From Acidobacteriaceae bacterium (lineage in GTDB: Bacteria > Acidobacteriota > Terriglobia > Bryobacterales > Bryobacteraceae), in NCBI GenBank assembly GCA_019246575.1, contig JAFAQG010000003.1, positions 1 through 9,273 on the forward strand: a stretch of DNA of 9,273 bases, in the 5' to 3' direction. Positions 1 to 7,034 of this stretch are shown here, in pieces (position 1 is the stretch's first letter; the number at the start of each line of letters is the position of its first letter). Under the pieces are notes generated by a model that saw nothing but the letters and a program-made list of their open reading frames with translations, was not told the DNA's origin and searched no databases. The position numbers and the translations under genes were made by a program.

Positions 1-163
1 ATCGAAAATGATCTCTAGATTCTCAGAGACAGCGATGCCGACCAGGGCGGATTGCGGCGCAGTTGCCATCTCCGATCGTACCCAGCACGCCGAGTCTGCA
101 TTGCAGTAAAAACCTGTAGACATCGGCCTGCCTCATCGCGAGTATTGTATTGAAAACCTGCAT
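1..163 (-). pseudogene. Pyridoxamine 5'-phosphate oxidase-like flavoprotein, frameshifted, cut by window edge
   Basis: Reading the minus strand from the ATG at 163-161 (or the in-frame ATG at 136-134), one frame gives DVYRFLLQCRLGVLGTIGDG and then, left alone, hits a TGA at 25-23. Moving one base forward around positions 68-57 gives (A)PQSALVGIAVSENLEIIFD, which stays open to the window edge. Joined, these match the N-terminal beta-strands of PPOX-fold proteins, which typically read 'fL..hrlavlaTi..dG.PqsALVGiav..dLeIvFdT' and bind FMN or a related flavin. The split across two frames points to one extra base, perhaps G58 on the plus strand. It is either a real decay mutation or a sequencing error. 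A TGA directly precedes the first ATG, so the gene cannot begin further upstream in this frame. Only about 50 residues are visible, so the exact subfamily is unknown. The family call is from remembered consensus, without a search. Confidence 0.6.
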
Positions 164-390
164 TCAACGAAACGCGATCAAATGGCCCGGCTCGCGCGTG
201 AATCACGACGTTATCAACTCGTTCTGAATCGCTGTTCTACTACTTCCGGATCGACGACGTATTTCCGAAGATCATCGCTTACGCCCGTCGATGGGCACAT
301 CCACTTTGCTTTCTGCGCGAGACCTTGAAGGCGACTGCAGCCATGTGGGTCGCGTTCGATCCTGTATCGGAACTCATAGCTGCCTGTGAG

Positions 391-1515
391 TCAATGGACG
401 CTAGACTGTGAGATTCCGCCCGATAAACTCACTTCCTTGCGGTACCCGGTCAACTCCAAATACCCGACGCCGTTCACCGGCTGCGAGCGCATCATCCCCG
501 AGTACGTCACTGCTCCTTCCCAATACGTCGGCGCAGTCGATCCGTTTGTGAACAGCTCCTGATTGGTGAGTGCGGTTTTCTCCGTTAGTTCGAGACCAAG
601 CGAGGGCACAGAAATCTTCCATTCGAGTGGATACCGCGCACCCGAGGACGGACTACGCCACTCGCCCCCAGGTGAAAGTGAAAACTGAGAAGCCTCGAGA
701 AACTGCGCCCAGCCGGCAGCATTGACGTAAGTGCCCGAGGAGTACGGATCGGGCTGCCCCGATTTCTGCCGCAAACGGTAAATCATCAGCTCTTCGTTGT
801 TGTTGAGCTGCATCGCAAACCAGTCCCAGCCGGTAACGCTTCCATGCGGCGCCTCTGTGAAGTACTCGTGATCCATCCACGCCAGCCCGCTCAATTGAAA
901 CGGCGAGTCGTGCCGTCTCAACTCGCCCGTGGCCAGGAGTCGCGTAAAAGTGATGTAGTGCGAGGCTTCTCCGGGCTGCGGACCTTTCTGGCTGACTCCG
1001 TTCCGCCCGTTAATTACGAACGGTTTCGCAGGCCGGAGATTCAGCGTGAGTGTGAAGCGGTCCGAGACCGCCTCGAGATGTTGTGTTTCGGCAGTGAGCG
1101 ATGTCCAGCGCACGCGCCAGTTGCCGTTCCAACAGCCGAGTTGATCGAGGCTGGCGCCAGCTAACCCGGGACCGGCGCGATTCATTCGTTCAGTGTGATA
1201 GAACTCATGGCCGTCGATATCGCTTAATGCGAGATGCGCGAGATAGACTTCGTCGGGCCGCCAAGTTACCGTGATACGGTCCGCCGCTTGTTCCGGCAGA
1301 TGTATGCCGAAACGGAAGAACGTCAACTCGAATCCGAAGCGGCGTCCGTTTGGCGCGCGCAGGTTGCCGGTGTAGTACCACCATTCGCCCTGAAAACCGG
1401 GGTGGCTGAAGTGATCCCGCGGAAATCTGTATTGATAACCGGGCAGAGCCATCTTCCACTGTTGAGCGCACGCCGGCACCAGGAAAAGCAGCAGCAGTAC
1501 CCACTTATTCTTCAT
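391..1515 (-). CDS. AttH/CrtC-like lipocalin-domain protein, putative lipoprotein
   Basis: The product is 374 aa and is the soluble partner of the ABC exporter encoded just upstream. Hallmarks of the AttH / hydroxyneurosporene-hydratase (CrtC)-like calycin family are visible in order: HPGFQGEWWYYTGNL (38-52), AHLALSD (93-99), a GVSQKG...ASHYITFTRL stretch (173-193), GLAWMDHEY (210-218), GWDWFAMQL (229-237), ELMIYRLR (242-249) and GYLELTGY (351-358). The family folds as two lipocalin-like barrels, and structural work has suggested a role with lipids. No substrate is established. The N-terminus is a signal peptide with the lipobox-like VPAC (Cys16); an alternative signal peptidase I site, ACA|QQ, follows directly. 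I chose the ATG at 1515 because GAGGT (1525-1521) lies 5 nt ahead and the signal peptide then starts correctly; an in-frame ATG at 1587 would add 24 unlikely residues. It overlaps the permease gene by 11 bp, so translational coupling is likely. CrtC enzyme activity is not implied, as no carotenoid genes are nearby. Confidence 0.85.
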   Translation of the reverse strand: MKNKWVLLLLFLVPACAQQWKMALPGYQYRFPRDHFSHPGFQGEWWYYTGNLRAPNGRRFGFELTFFRFGIHLPEQAADRITVTWRPDEVYLAHLALSDIDGHEFYHTERMNRAGPGLAGASLDQLGCWNGNWRVRWTSLTAETQHLEAVSDRFTLTLNLRPAKPFVINGRNGVSQKGPQPGEASHYITFTRLLATGELRRHDSPFQLSGLAWMDHEYFTEAPHGSVTGWDWFAMQLNNNEELMIYRLRQKSGQPDPYSSGTYVNAAGWAQFLEASQFSLSPGGEWRSPSSGARYPLEWKISVPSLGLELTEKTALTNQELFTNGSTAPTYWEGAVTYSGMMRSQPVNGVGYLELTGYRKEVSLSGGISQSSVH

Positions 1516-4042
1516 GGATGACCTCGATCGGGTTAAGCGCAGTTGCGGTCCGTGCGGGATAGAGGCCGGCCAGCAGCGTCGCGACATAAATCCCGCTTAG
1601 TGCCGTGAGCAACAACGCAACGGGCCAATGAAACTGAATCGTCCATCCGAAGGATTGCTTGTTAATCACGAAGATCAGAATGAGGGAGAGCAATGTCCCA
1701 AGCACCAGCCCTATCGCATTCGCGAGCAAACCAAGCAGCCCGGCTTCGCAGAGGATAACTCGGCGAACCTGGCTCTGCGCCGCGCCGAGAAAACGTAGCA
1801 GCGCAAATTCCCGGCGGCGGTCGATCACAACTGCCAGCAACGCGCCCGCGATTCCCATTACGGCAACGAAGACTGCGACTGCTTCCAAAGCGTATGTGAT
1901 CGCAAATGTTCGATCAAATACTTCGATTGCGCGATTTCGGAGCTTGCTGTTCGTGAACACCGCAACGGCCTTCCCTGAAATGACTTGATCGATGCCGCGC
2001 CGGACCGTCTCGGCATTGACTCCGGGCTTCAGATACACAGCCAGGTTCGAGATGGCCGGATCGGGCAGGTACTTCAACAATGTTGTGCGGTCCAGAATGA
2101 TAAAGCCGCGCTCGGTCGAGTAATCGTAATAAATTCCGAGCACCTGAAAATTTCGTTTTGCTCCCGCGAGCGGAATTTGAATGACACTGCCCGCCCGGAC
2201 ATTGTGCTTCAGTGCGAAGGGCTCGCTCACAACCGCGTAGTCGCCGGTCGGGAGCTTCGATAAAATCGCATCCGTGTCTTCGCCGGGGATGAAGCGCACG
2301 TTTGCCGCACTCTGCCGTTTCGCGCTCTCGGCTCCGGCTAGCGTCGCGCGGAGGCCCTCATACGTGATCGGATACGCGCGGAAGCGATCGACTGCCGCAA
2401 CGCCGGGTAACCGCTCAATACTGTCCGCAATGTCCGGCCTCAATGTCGGATGACGGTCTGCGGCCGGCGTGCCCGCAGGACGAAGATAGAAGTCCGCCTT
2501 TAATTCATTGTTCATCCATACCCAGACCGTGTCCCGAAAACTGCCGACCATAATGCCAACCGCCACCGTCATGGCGACCGCGGTTGCAAGCGCCGCGATC
2601 AGGATAGACGTGCGGCCCAGCGACGCTCTTAACGAACGTGCAGCAAACATAGCTTCCACCCCGAGAAGGCGTTCCACGAGGCCATGGACCACGCGAGTGA
2701 ACAACTGGACAATGTTCGGTATCGACAGCGACGTTGCACCCACCAGTAAGAGGGCCGCCAGGTATGCGAAGATCGGTTGCCGGTTTACGGGTGGCAGCCG
2801 CGAAAATACCGTGGCGACTATTAGCATCGGAACCGCCCAGAAAAGAGTCCGGTGTGATCTCAGCTTCTGAACGTACTCCTGACGTCCGCGCGCCATGGCT
2901 TCGACCGGAGCAACCCGGCTTGCATCCATTGCCGGCGCGAGCGATGCCAGCAACGAAACCGCCAACCCAATGCCCGCGCCTTTGAGCAGCGCGCCCCAGC
3001 TCAAATGAATCGGCGCTGACTCGCTCGTGACATACAGTGACTGGACTGTATTGCCGACGAGCGTCACGGCCCCGAGCGCCATCATCCGTCCGGCGAGGAT
3101 TCCGATCGCGCTGCCCACGACTGCAAACGACAGAGCCTCCAGAAGGAACCCTGTCAGAACGGTGCCTCTCGTTGCCCCCAGAGCGCGCACGATGCCGATA
3201 TCAGCGCGCCGCCTGACCACGGATATAGAAATGGTGTTGTAGATCAGAAACGCGCCCACCAGCAGTGCGATGTAACTCAACACCTGCAAGTTCGACCGGA
3301 ACGCCGCCAGCATTTTGCGATTTTCGTCCGTGCGCGCACCCTGCGGCTCGACCGTGACCGACGCCGGCAATTGCCTTATCAGCAGCTCGCGCCAGTACTC
3401 GGCGGAATGTCCGCGCGGAACCGTGACTTCGATGCTGTCGAGCCTGCTCGCCTTCCGCGTCAGGTTCTGCGCGATGCCGATATCCGTCACAATGACGTTC
3501 TGCTCGCCGACTTCGCCCGGTTTCGATTTCAGAACTCCTTTGACCGTAAACTCATGAACAGCATCGTTGATGAGAAGACGAATATGGTCTCCGCGGCGAA
3601 GCCCGACGCGTTGCCCAACCCAAATCGGATTCGGTGTGTCGAATTGTGTACCGCGATCCCCGCTCAGACCTTCCTCGAAACGCTCGCGATCGGCATGTCC
3701 GATCAAATCAATGCCGATAAATGGAAGCGCCTCGCCCTTCGCGTCGACAAAACAGAAGTCTTCGACGCGCGGCGCGAAATTAAACGCATATGGCAGCGCT
3801 ACGAGCGTTCCGAGCAAGCGCTCATCAACCCCGCCCGGGGCAGTAATTTCGAAATCGGCTTTGCCGGCCAGCAATTCGACCGAAGAATGAAAACTGCCCG
3901 CAGCCGACTGTCCCGCCAGATCAATTGCGATCACGACCGCAACGCCCAGCGCTACGGCAAACGTAGTCAGCGCGGTACGGACCGGCTCGCGCCAGAGCGG
4001 ACGCAAGATGACGGCCATGAACAGCAGCCAGGCAGGGATCAT
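1505..4042 (-). CDS. FtsX/MacB-type ABC transporter permease, fused two-repeat form (AttFG-like)
   Basis: This 845-aa inner-membrane permease belongs to the MacB/LolCE/FtsX class, whose members use ATP hydrolysis in the cytoplasm to drive work on lipids, lipoproteins or peptides at the periplasmic side. It contains two tandem half-permeases. Repeat 1 has TM1 (about 24-43), a periplasmic domain (about 45-250) and an FtsX core of three helices (about 252-273, 298-327, 350-370) that contains RRRADIGIVRALGA (277-290). Two linker helices follow (about 400-415 and 424-441). Repeat 2 has a helix at 479-502, a second periplasmic domain (about 505-710) and a core at about 716-739, 764-793 and 805-828 containing RRREFALLRFLGA (742-754). 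That is ten predicted helices, the size and layout of YbbP-like proteins, and equivalent to AttF plus AttG in one chain. The start overlaps the ATPase stop as ATGA. A start 8 codons later (Met9, 4018) is possible. Substrate unknown. Confidence 0.92.
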   Translation of the reverse strand: MIPAWLLFMAVILRPLWREPVRTALTTFAVALGVAVVIAIDLAGQSAAGSFHSSVELLAGKADFEITAPGGVDERLLGTLVALPYAFNFAPRVEDFCFVDAKGEALPFIGIDLIGHADRERFEEGLSGDRGTQFDTPNPIWVGQRVGLRRGDHIRLLINDAVHEFTVKGVLKSKPGEVGEQNVIVTDIGIAQNLTRKASRLDSIEVTVPRGHSAEYWRELLIRQLPASVTVEPQGARTDENRKMLAAFRSNLQVLSYIALLVGAFLIYNTISISVVRRRADIGIVRALGATRGTVLTGFLLEALSFAVVGSAIGILAGRMMALGAVTLVGNTVQSLYVTSESAPIHLSWGALLKGAGIGLAVSLLASLAPAMDASRVAPVEAMARGRQEYVQKLRSHRTLFWAVPMLIVATVFSRLPPVNRQPIFAYLAALLLVGATSLSIPNIVQLFTRVVHGLVERLLGVEAMFAARSLRASLGRTSILIAALATAVAMTVAVGIMVGSFRDTVWVWMNNELKADFYLRPAGTPAADRHPTLRPDIADSIERLPGVAAVDRFRAYPITYEGLRATLAGAESAKRQSAANVRFIPGEDTDAILSKLPTGDYAVVSEPFALKHNVRAGSVIQIPLAGAKRNFQVLGIYYDYSTERGFIILDRTTLLKYLPDPAISNLAVYLKPGVNAETVRRGIDQVISGKAVAVFTNSKLRNRAIEVFDRTFAITYALEAVAVFVAVMGIAGALLAVVIDRRREFALLRFLGAAQSQVRRVILCEAGLLGLLANAIGLVLGTLLSLILIFVINKQSFGWTIQFHWPVALLLTALSGIYVATLLAGLYPARTATALNPIEVIHEE
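1521..1525 (-). promoter_or_regulatory. Shine-Dalgarno site that fixes the attH-like start
   Basis: GAGGT on the minus strand sits 5 nt before the ATG at 1515-1513, inside the last codons of the permease gene. It supports the internal ATG over the longer in-frame start at 1587. Confidence 0.6.
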
Positions 4043-4725
4043 GGCAACGCCATCGCCGGTTCCAGTCGCCCATCCTTCATATACAAGACGTGATCGGCAA
4101 TCGCGGCACTCTCCGCGCTGTGTGTCGCCATCATCACGGCGGCTCCGAACTCGCCGGCAATTCCGCGGAGAGTCTGCAACACGATCTCGCCCGTCACGCT
4201 GTCCAGATTCCCAGTAGGCTCGTCGGCGAGCACGAGCCGCGGATTATGTACCAGCGCTCGCGCAATCGCAACGCGCTGCTGCTGTCCCCCGGAAAGCTGA
4301 TGCGGAAAACGGTCTCCATACTCATGCATCTCGACCCAGCGCAACCGCTCGAGCGCCGTCCGGCGCGCATCCTTGTTGCGCGCAAGCAGAAGCGGCACTT
4401 GGACGTTTTCGATTGCAGTGAGCGTATGCAGCAATTGAAACGATTGAAAAACGAATCCGACCTTCTCGCGCCGCAGCCGGGTAATTTCGGCATCGTTGAA
4501 TCCTGTCGTAACCTGGCCTTCTATTCGAACTTCCCCGCTTGTAGGGAAGTCCATGGCCCCGCACAGGTTCAGAAGCGTCGATTTACCACAGCCGCTGCGA
4601 CCTACGAGAGCGATGAACTGCCCCGGTTCCAGATCGAACGTGACATCCTGAACCGCGGTCACCGGTGCGCCCTCGGTGTGGTAAATCTTCGTTACTTTCC
4701 GAACCTCGAGCAGCGCCATACACAT
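4039..4725 (-). CDS. ABC transporter ATP-binding protein, LolD/MacB class (AttE-like)
   Basis: The product is a 228-aa cytoplasmic ATPase that powers the adjacent permease. The canonical motifs are all intact: Walker A GRSGCGKST (42-50), Q-loop Gln94 in FVFQSF, signature LSGGQQQR (144-151), Walker B LVLADEP (164-170) with catalytic Glu169, D-loop GNLDS (172-176) and H-loop His202 in MATHS. The length and the 'LADEPTGNLDS' form are typical of the LolD/MacB/FtsE branch that works with FtsX-type permeases. It is the first gene of the minus-strand operon, ends in a 4-bp overlap with the permease, and is divergent from galE. The start is either the ATG at 4725 or the ATG two codons later (4719). 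Neither has a convincing Shine-Dalgarno sequence. By position it corresponds to AttE of AttEFGH systems; a general lipoprotein- or peptide-export ATPase is the alternative. Confidence 0.93.
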   Translation of the reverse strand: MCMALLEVRKVTKIYHTEGAPVTAVQDVTFDLEPGQFIALVGRSGCGKSTLLNLCGAMDFPTSGEVRIEGQVTTGFNDAEITRLRREKVGFVFQSFQLLHTLTAIENVQVPLLLARNKDARRTALERLRWVEMHEYGDRFPHQLSGGQQQRVAIARALVHNPRLVLADEPTGNLDSVTGEIVLQTLRGIAGEFGAAVMMATHSAESAAIADHVLYMKDGRLEPAMALP

Positions 4726-4801
4726 TCAGGATCGTATGGACGGGCTGCCCGGCACTTATTCTGAACCGCAAAGGGCGTCTCGTCCGCTACACTCAAATTG
4801 C
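4726..4801. promoter_or_regulatory. Divergent promoter region between the ABC operon and galE
   Basis: This 76-bp spacer must hold, or lie close to, the promoters of both units if galE starts at 4802. On the plus strand TACACT (4788-4793) resembles a -10 box and lies 8 nt before the TTG start. On the minus strand TACGAT (4737-4732) resembles a -10 box and lies 5 nt before the ATG at 4725. Both spacings would give transcripts with almost no leader, which agrees with the lack of good ribosome binding sites. I see no clear -35 boxes at standard spacing, so the exact elements are tentative. Confidence 0.35.
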
Positions 4802-5800
4802 TTGGCAAAGATTCTTGTCACCGGCGGCGCGGGCTACATCGGATCGATCACGCGCTATTTCCTCGAAAAGCGCGGCCACTCCGTCATCGTGGTCGACAAC
4901 CTGCTACGCGGCCACCGCGAGATGGTCCCGGAGAAAATACTGCGTGTTACCGATTTGCGCGAAACCGATAAGCTCGAACGCCTGATGAAAGACGAGCAGA
5001 TCGAGGCCGTCGTTCATTTCGCCGCCTACATCGCTGTCGGTGAATCGACTCAGATACCCGAGCAATACTTTCTCAATAACGTCGGCGGTTCTCTTTCGTT
5101 GTTCGATGCCATGCTGCGCGCGGGTGTCAAACGGATTGTCTTCTCGTCCACCGCAGCCGCGTACGGTATTCCCGAACGCGTGCCGATTACAGAAGACCAG
5201 CCGTATGCGCCCATAAACCCGTACGGCGATTCGAAGGTGATGACAGAAAAGATTCTGGAATGGCTGGACCGTTATCGCGGCATGCGAAGTATCCGGCTAC
5301 GTTACTTCAACGCGTGTGGCGCAGAACCCGAAGCGGGCTTGGGCGAACTGCACGATCCCGAGACGCACCTTCTACCACTGCTGATTCGCGCGATCCAGAC
5401 AGGCCGGCCGATGACTCTCTTCGGCGATGATTATCCAACGCCCGACGGCACATGCATTCGCGATTACATACACGTGAGCGACCTCGCCGAAGCACACATT
5501 TTCGCCGTCGAACATCTACTAAGGGACCGTGCGTCGGATGTGTTCAACGTGGGCACCGGCGCAGGCCACTCAGTCAAGGAAATGCTCGCCGCCGTTGAGC
5601 GGGTCACGGGCCAAAGAGTCCCACACACGATCGGCCCGCGACGGGAAGGAGATCCGCCGAGTTTGGTTGCGGATTCACAAAAGCTACAGAACACGCTTGG
5701 GTGGAAGCCGAAGCGCGACGATCTCGATCGAATCGTGGCAGACTCCTGGCGATTCGCGCAAGCGTATGCCGAGCGTCAGGCCGACAAGATACCCGGGTAG
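4802..5800 (+). CDS. galE: UDP-glucose 4-epimerase
   Basis: The 332-aa extended short-chain dehydrogenase is predicted to interconvert UDP-glucose and UDP-galactose in the cytoplasm using bound NAD, supplying galactose for polysaccharides or lipopolysaccharide. It has the N-terminal NAD-binding motif VTGGAGYIGS (6-15), the cofactor-ribose acid Asp32 in VDNLLRGH, SSTAAAYG (115-122), where Thr117 takes the place of the E. coli Ser124, and the catalytic pair Tyr141/Lys145 in YGDSK. The GalE-typical RYFNACGA (167-174) and the DGTCIRDYIHVSDLA stretch (215-229) follow. The length matches GalE (about 330-340 aa). The start is the TTG at 4802, which gives the standard MAKILVTGGAGYIGS; an in-frame ATG at 4736 would add 22 unconserved residues and nearly reach the ATPase start. 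No other Leloir genes are present. Related C4-epimerases acting on other UDP-sugars cannot be excluded. Its 3' end overlaps the DUF1501 gene by 25 bp, tail to tail. Confidence 0.88.
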   Translation: MAKILVTGGAGYIGSITRYFLEKRGHSVIVVDNLLRGHREMVPEKILRVTDLRETDKLERLMKDEQIEAVVHFAAYIAVGESTQIPEQYFLNNVGGSLSLFDAMLRAGVKRIVFSSTAAAYGIPERVPITEDQPYAPINPYGDSKVMTEKILEWLDRYRGMRSIRLRYFNACGAEPEAGLGELHDPETHLLPLLIRAIQTGRPMTLFGDDYPTPDGTCIRDYIHVSDLAEAHIFAVEHLLRDRASDVFNVGTGAGHSVKEMLAAVERVTGQRVPHTIGPRREGDPPSLVADSQKLQNTLGWKPKRDDLDRIVADSWRFAQAYAERQADKIPG

Positions 5801-7014
5801 CGATTAGCAGAGAAGCCGGGGAACACGCTTCGGATTTCGCGATTACCCATCTGTTTCGTGACAACTTCGGACAGAACTGCACGAAAATCCGTCGTGACGT
5901 TCAGGTCCCGCCCCTCGTAGAGCTGTTCCTTTTCGAGGCCCGGCCAATCGCCGTACACCTTACCGCCGCGTACGTTTCCGCCCAGGACAAACATGACGTT
6001 CGCGTGCCCGTGATCGGTGCCTCGGTTACCGTTCTCTTTCACCGTGCGGCCGAACTCAGACATAGTTACCAGCGTGATGTCCGCCATGCGATCGCCCATA
6101 TCCTGGGAGAACGCAGCGAGAGAGTCGCCGAAATCGCGCAGCAAGTTTGCTAACTGACCCACGTGCGGTTGCCCGCCGACTTCATTGACGTGCGTGTCCC
6201 AACCGCCAACGTCGGTGAACGCCACCTCCAGGCCGACATCGGCCTTGATCAACCGCGCAATCTGTTGCAGGCTCTGACCCAGGCGTCCGTTCGGATATTT
6301 CGCGCCGTTTGCCGGCGTGTACTGCCTCTTCTGAATCGACTGCACGATCTTGATTGCGTCGAAGGTCTCGCGGCCGGTGCCGTTCAACACCTGGTCCGGC
6401 GTCGTGCCGTACATGTTTTCGAACGTTGCGGCCACTTGCGGATCTTTCACCTGGAAATCCGCAATGCTCGCGATCGCCAGCGCTTCATTCTTGCCGCGCA
6501 AGGACCGCGGCAAATCTGGAGTCAAGCTGATGGCGCGAAGCGGCGCGGGATTCTTTTCGGGTTGCAGAGCCCGGTTCAACCAGCCGTCGTTCGTGGCTTT
6601 TAAGCCCGGTGTTCCCGACTCCATATAGTCCTGCGCGTCGAAGTGCGAACGCGTCGGGTCCGGCGATCCCACAGCTTCGGCGATCGCGAGCTGCTGCTTT
6701 TCCCAGAGCGGCTTCAGCGATCGCAGCGCCGGATGCAGACCGAAGTGCCCGTCCAGATCGATCGCGGTTTGCTCGCTGCCATCAGGCCGTGGAATTGCGA
6801 TCGTCGGACGAGACGCGTAGTACGCTGGCTCGCCGTGCGGTACCACAACGTTCAGTCCGTCAACCGCGCCCCGCTGAAAGATCGCGATCATTATCTTTTT
6901 GCGCTGCCCGGGCGCGTCCTGCGCATACACCGCGCGAGAGAGCCACGTCGGAACGGAGCCTACCCCCAGCATCGCAATTGTGGAATTCTTCAAAAAAAAT
7001 CTTCGTGAAAACAT
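5776..7014 (-). CDS. DUF1501 family protein, Tat-exported
   Basis: The product is a 412-aa exported protein of unknown function from a family assigned to the alkaline phosphatase/sulfatase-like fold. The N-terminus carries a textbook twin-arginine motif, SRRFFLK (3-9), a hydrophobic stretch and an AVYA|Q cleavage site near residue 31, so it is probably folded, perhaps with metal bound, before export by Tat. Family landmarks are FQRGAVDGLNVVVP (46-59), SHFDAQDYMESGTP (123-136), GGWDTH (270-275), MSEFGRT (318-324), GTDHGHANVMFVLGG (332-346) and VYGDWPGL (353-360). Asp273, His275, Asp334, His335 and His337 are candidate metal ligands by analogy only. AAGGA and AAGAG (7029-7019) precede the ATG. 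It follows the DUF1800 gene after 20 bp, so the two are almost surely co-transcribed, as is common for this pair. A hydrolase role is inference from fold, not shown. Confidence 0.93.
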   Translation of the reverse strand: MFSRRFFLKNSTIAMLGVGSVPTWLSRAVYAQDAPGQRKKIMIAIFQRGAVDGLNVVVPHGEPAYYASRPTIAIPRPDGSEQTAIDLDGHFGLHPALRSLKPLWEKQQLAIAEAVGSPDPTRSHFDAQDYMESGTPGLKATNDGWLNRALQPEKNPAPLRAISLTPDLPRSLRGKNEALAIASIADFQVKDPQVAATFENMYGTTPDQVLNGTGRETFDAIKIVQSIQKRQYTPANGAKYPNGRLGQSLQQIARLIKADVGLEVAFTDVGGWDTHVNEVGGQPHVGQLANLLRDFGDSLAAFSQDMGDRMADITLVTMSEFGRTVKENGNRGTDHGHANVMFVLGGNVRGGKVYGDWPGLEKEQLYEGRDLNVTTDFRAVLSEVVTKQMGNREIRSVFPGFSANRYPGILSA

Positions 7015-7018
7015 CGGG

Positions 7019-7029
7019 CTCTTTTCCTT
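7019..7029 (-). promoter_or_regulatory. Ribosome binding site of the DUF1501 gene
   Basis: AAGGAAAAGAG on the minus strand lies 4 nt before the ATG at 7014, with its AAGGA core 10 nt away. It occupies most of the 20-bp gap after the TAA of the DUF1800 gene. It is one of the few good Shine-Dalgarno sites in the window and suggests independent strong initiation on the second gene. Confidence 0.6.
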
Positions 7030-7034
7030 TTTAT

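Noticed and set aside
15..206. 63-aa minus-strand open frame at the left edge
   Set aside because: It overlaps the two frames that together give a PPOX-like protein, and its own translation matches nothing I know.
391..1515. Carotenoid 1,2-hydratase (crtC) as the specific function of the AttH-like gene
   Set aside because: The family resemblance is shared by AttH. The gene sits in an ABC-exporter operon and no carotenoid genes are present.
3371..4764. Two long plus-strand open frames opposite the permease and ATPase genes (3371-4093 and 4090-4764)
   Set aside because: They lie antisense to genes with complete, correctly ordered ABC-transporter motifs. Their products are Arg/Ser/Pro-rich and show no recognisable domain, as expected of shadow frames in GC-rich DNA.
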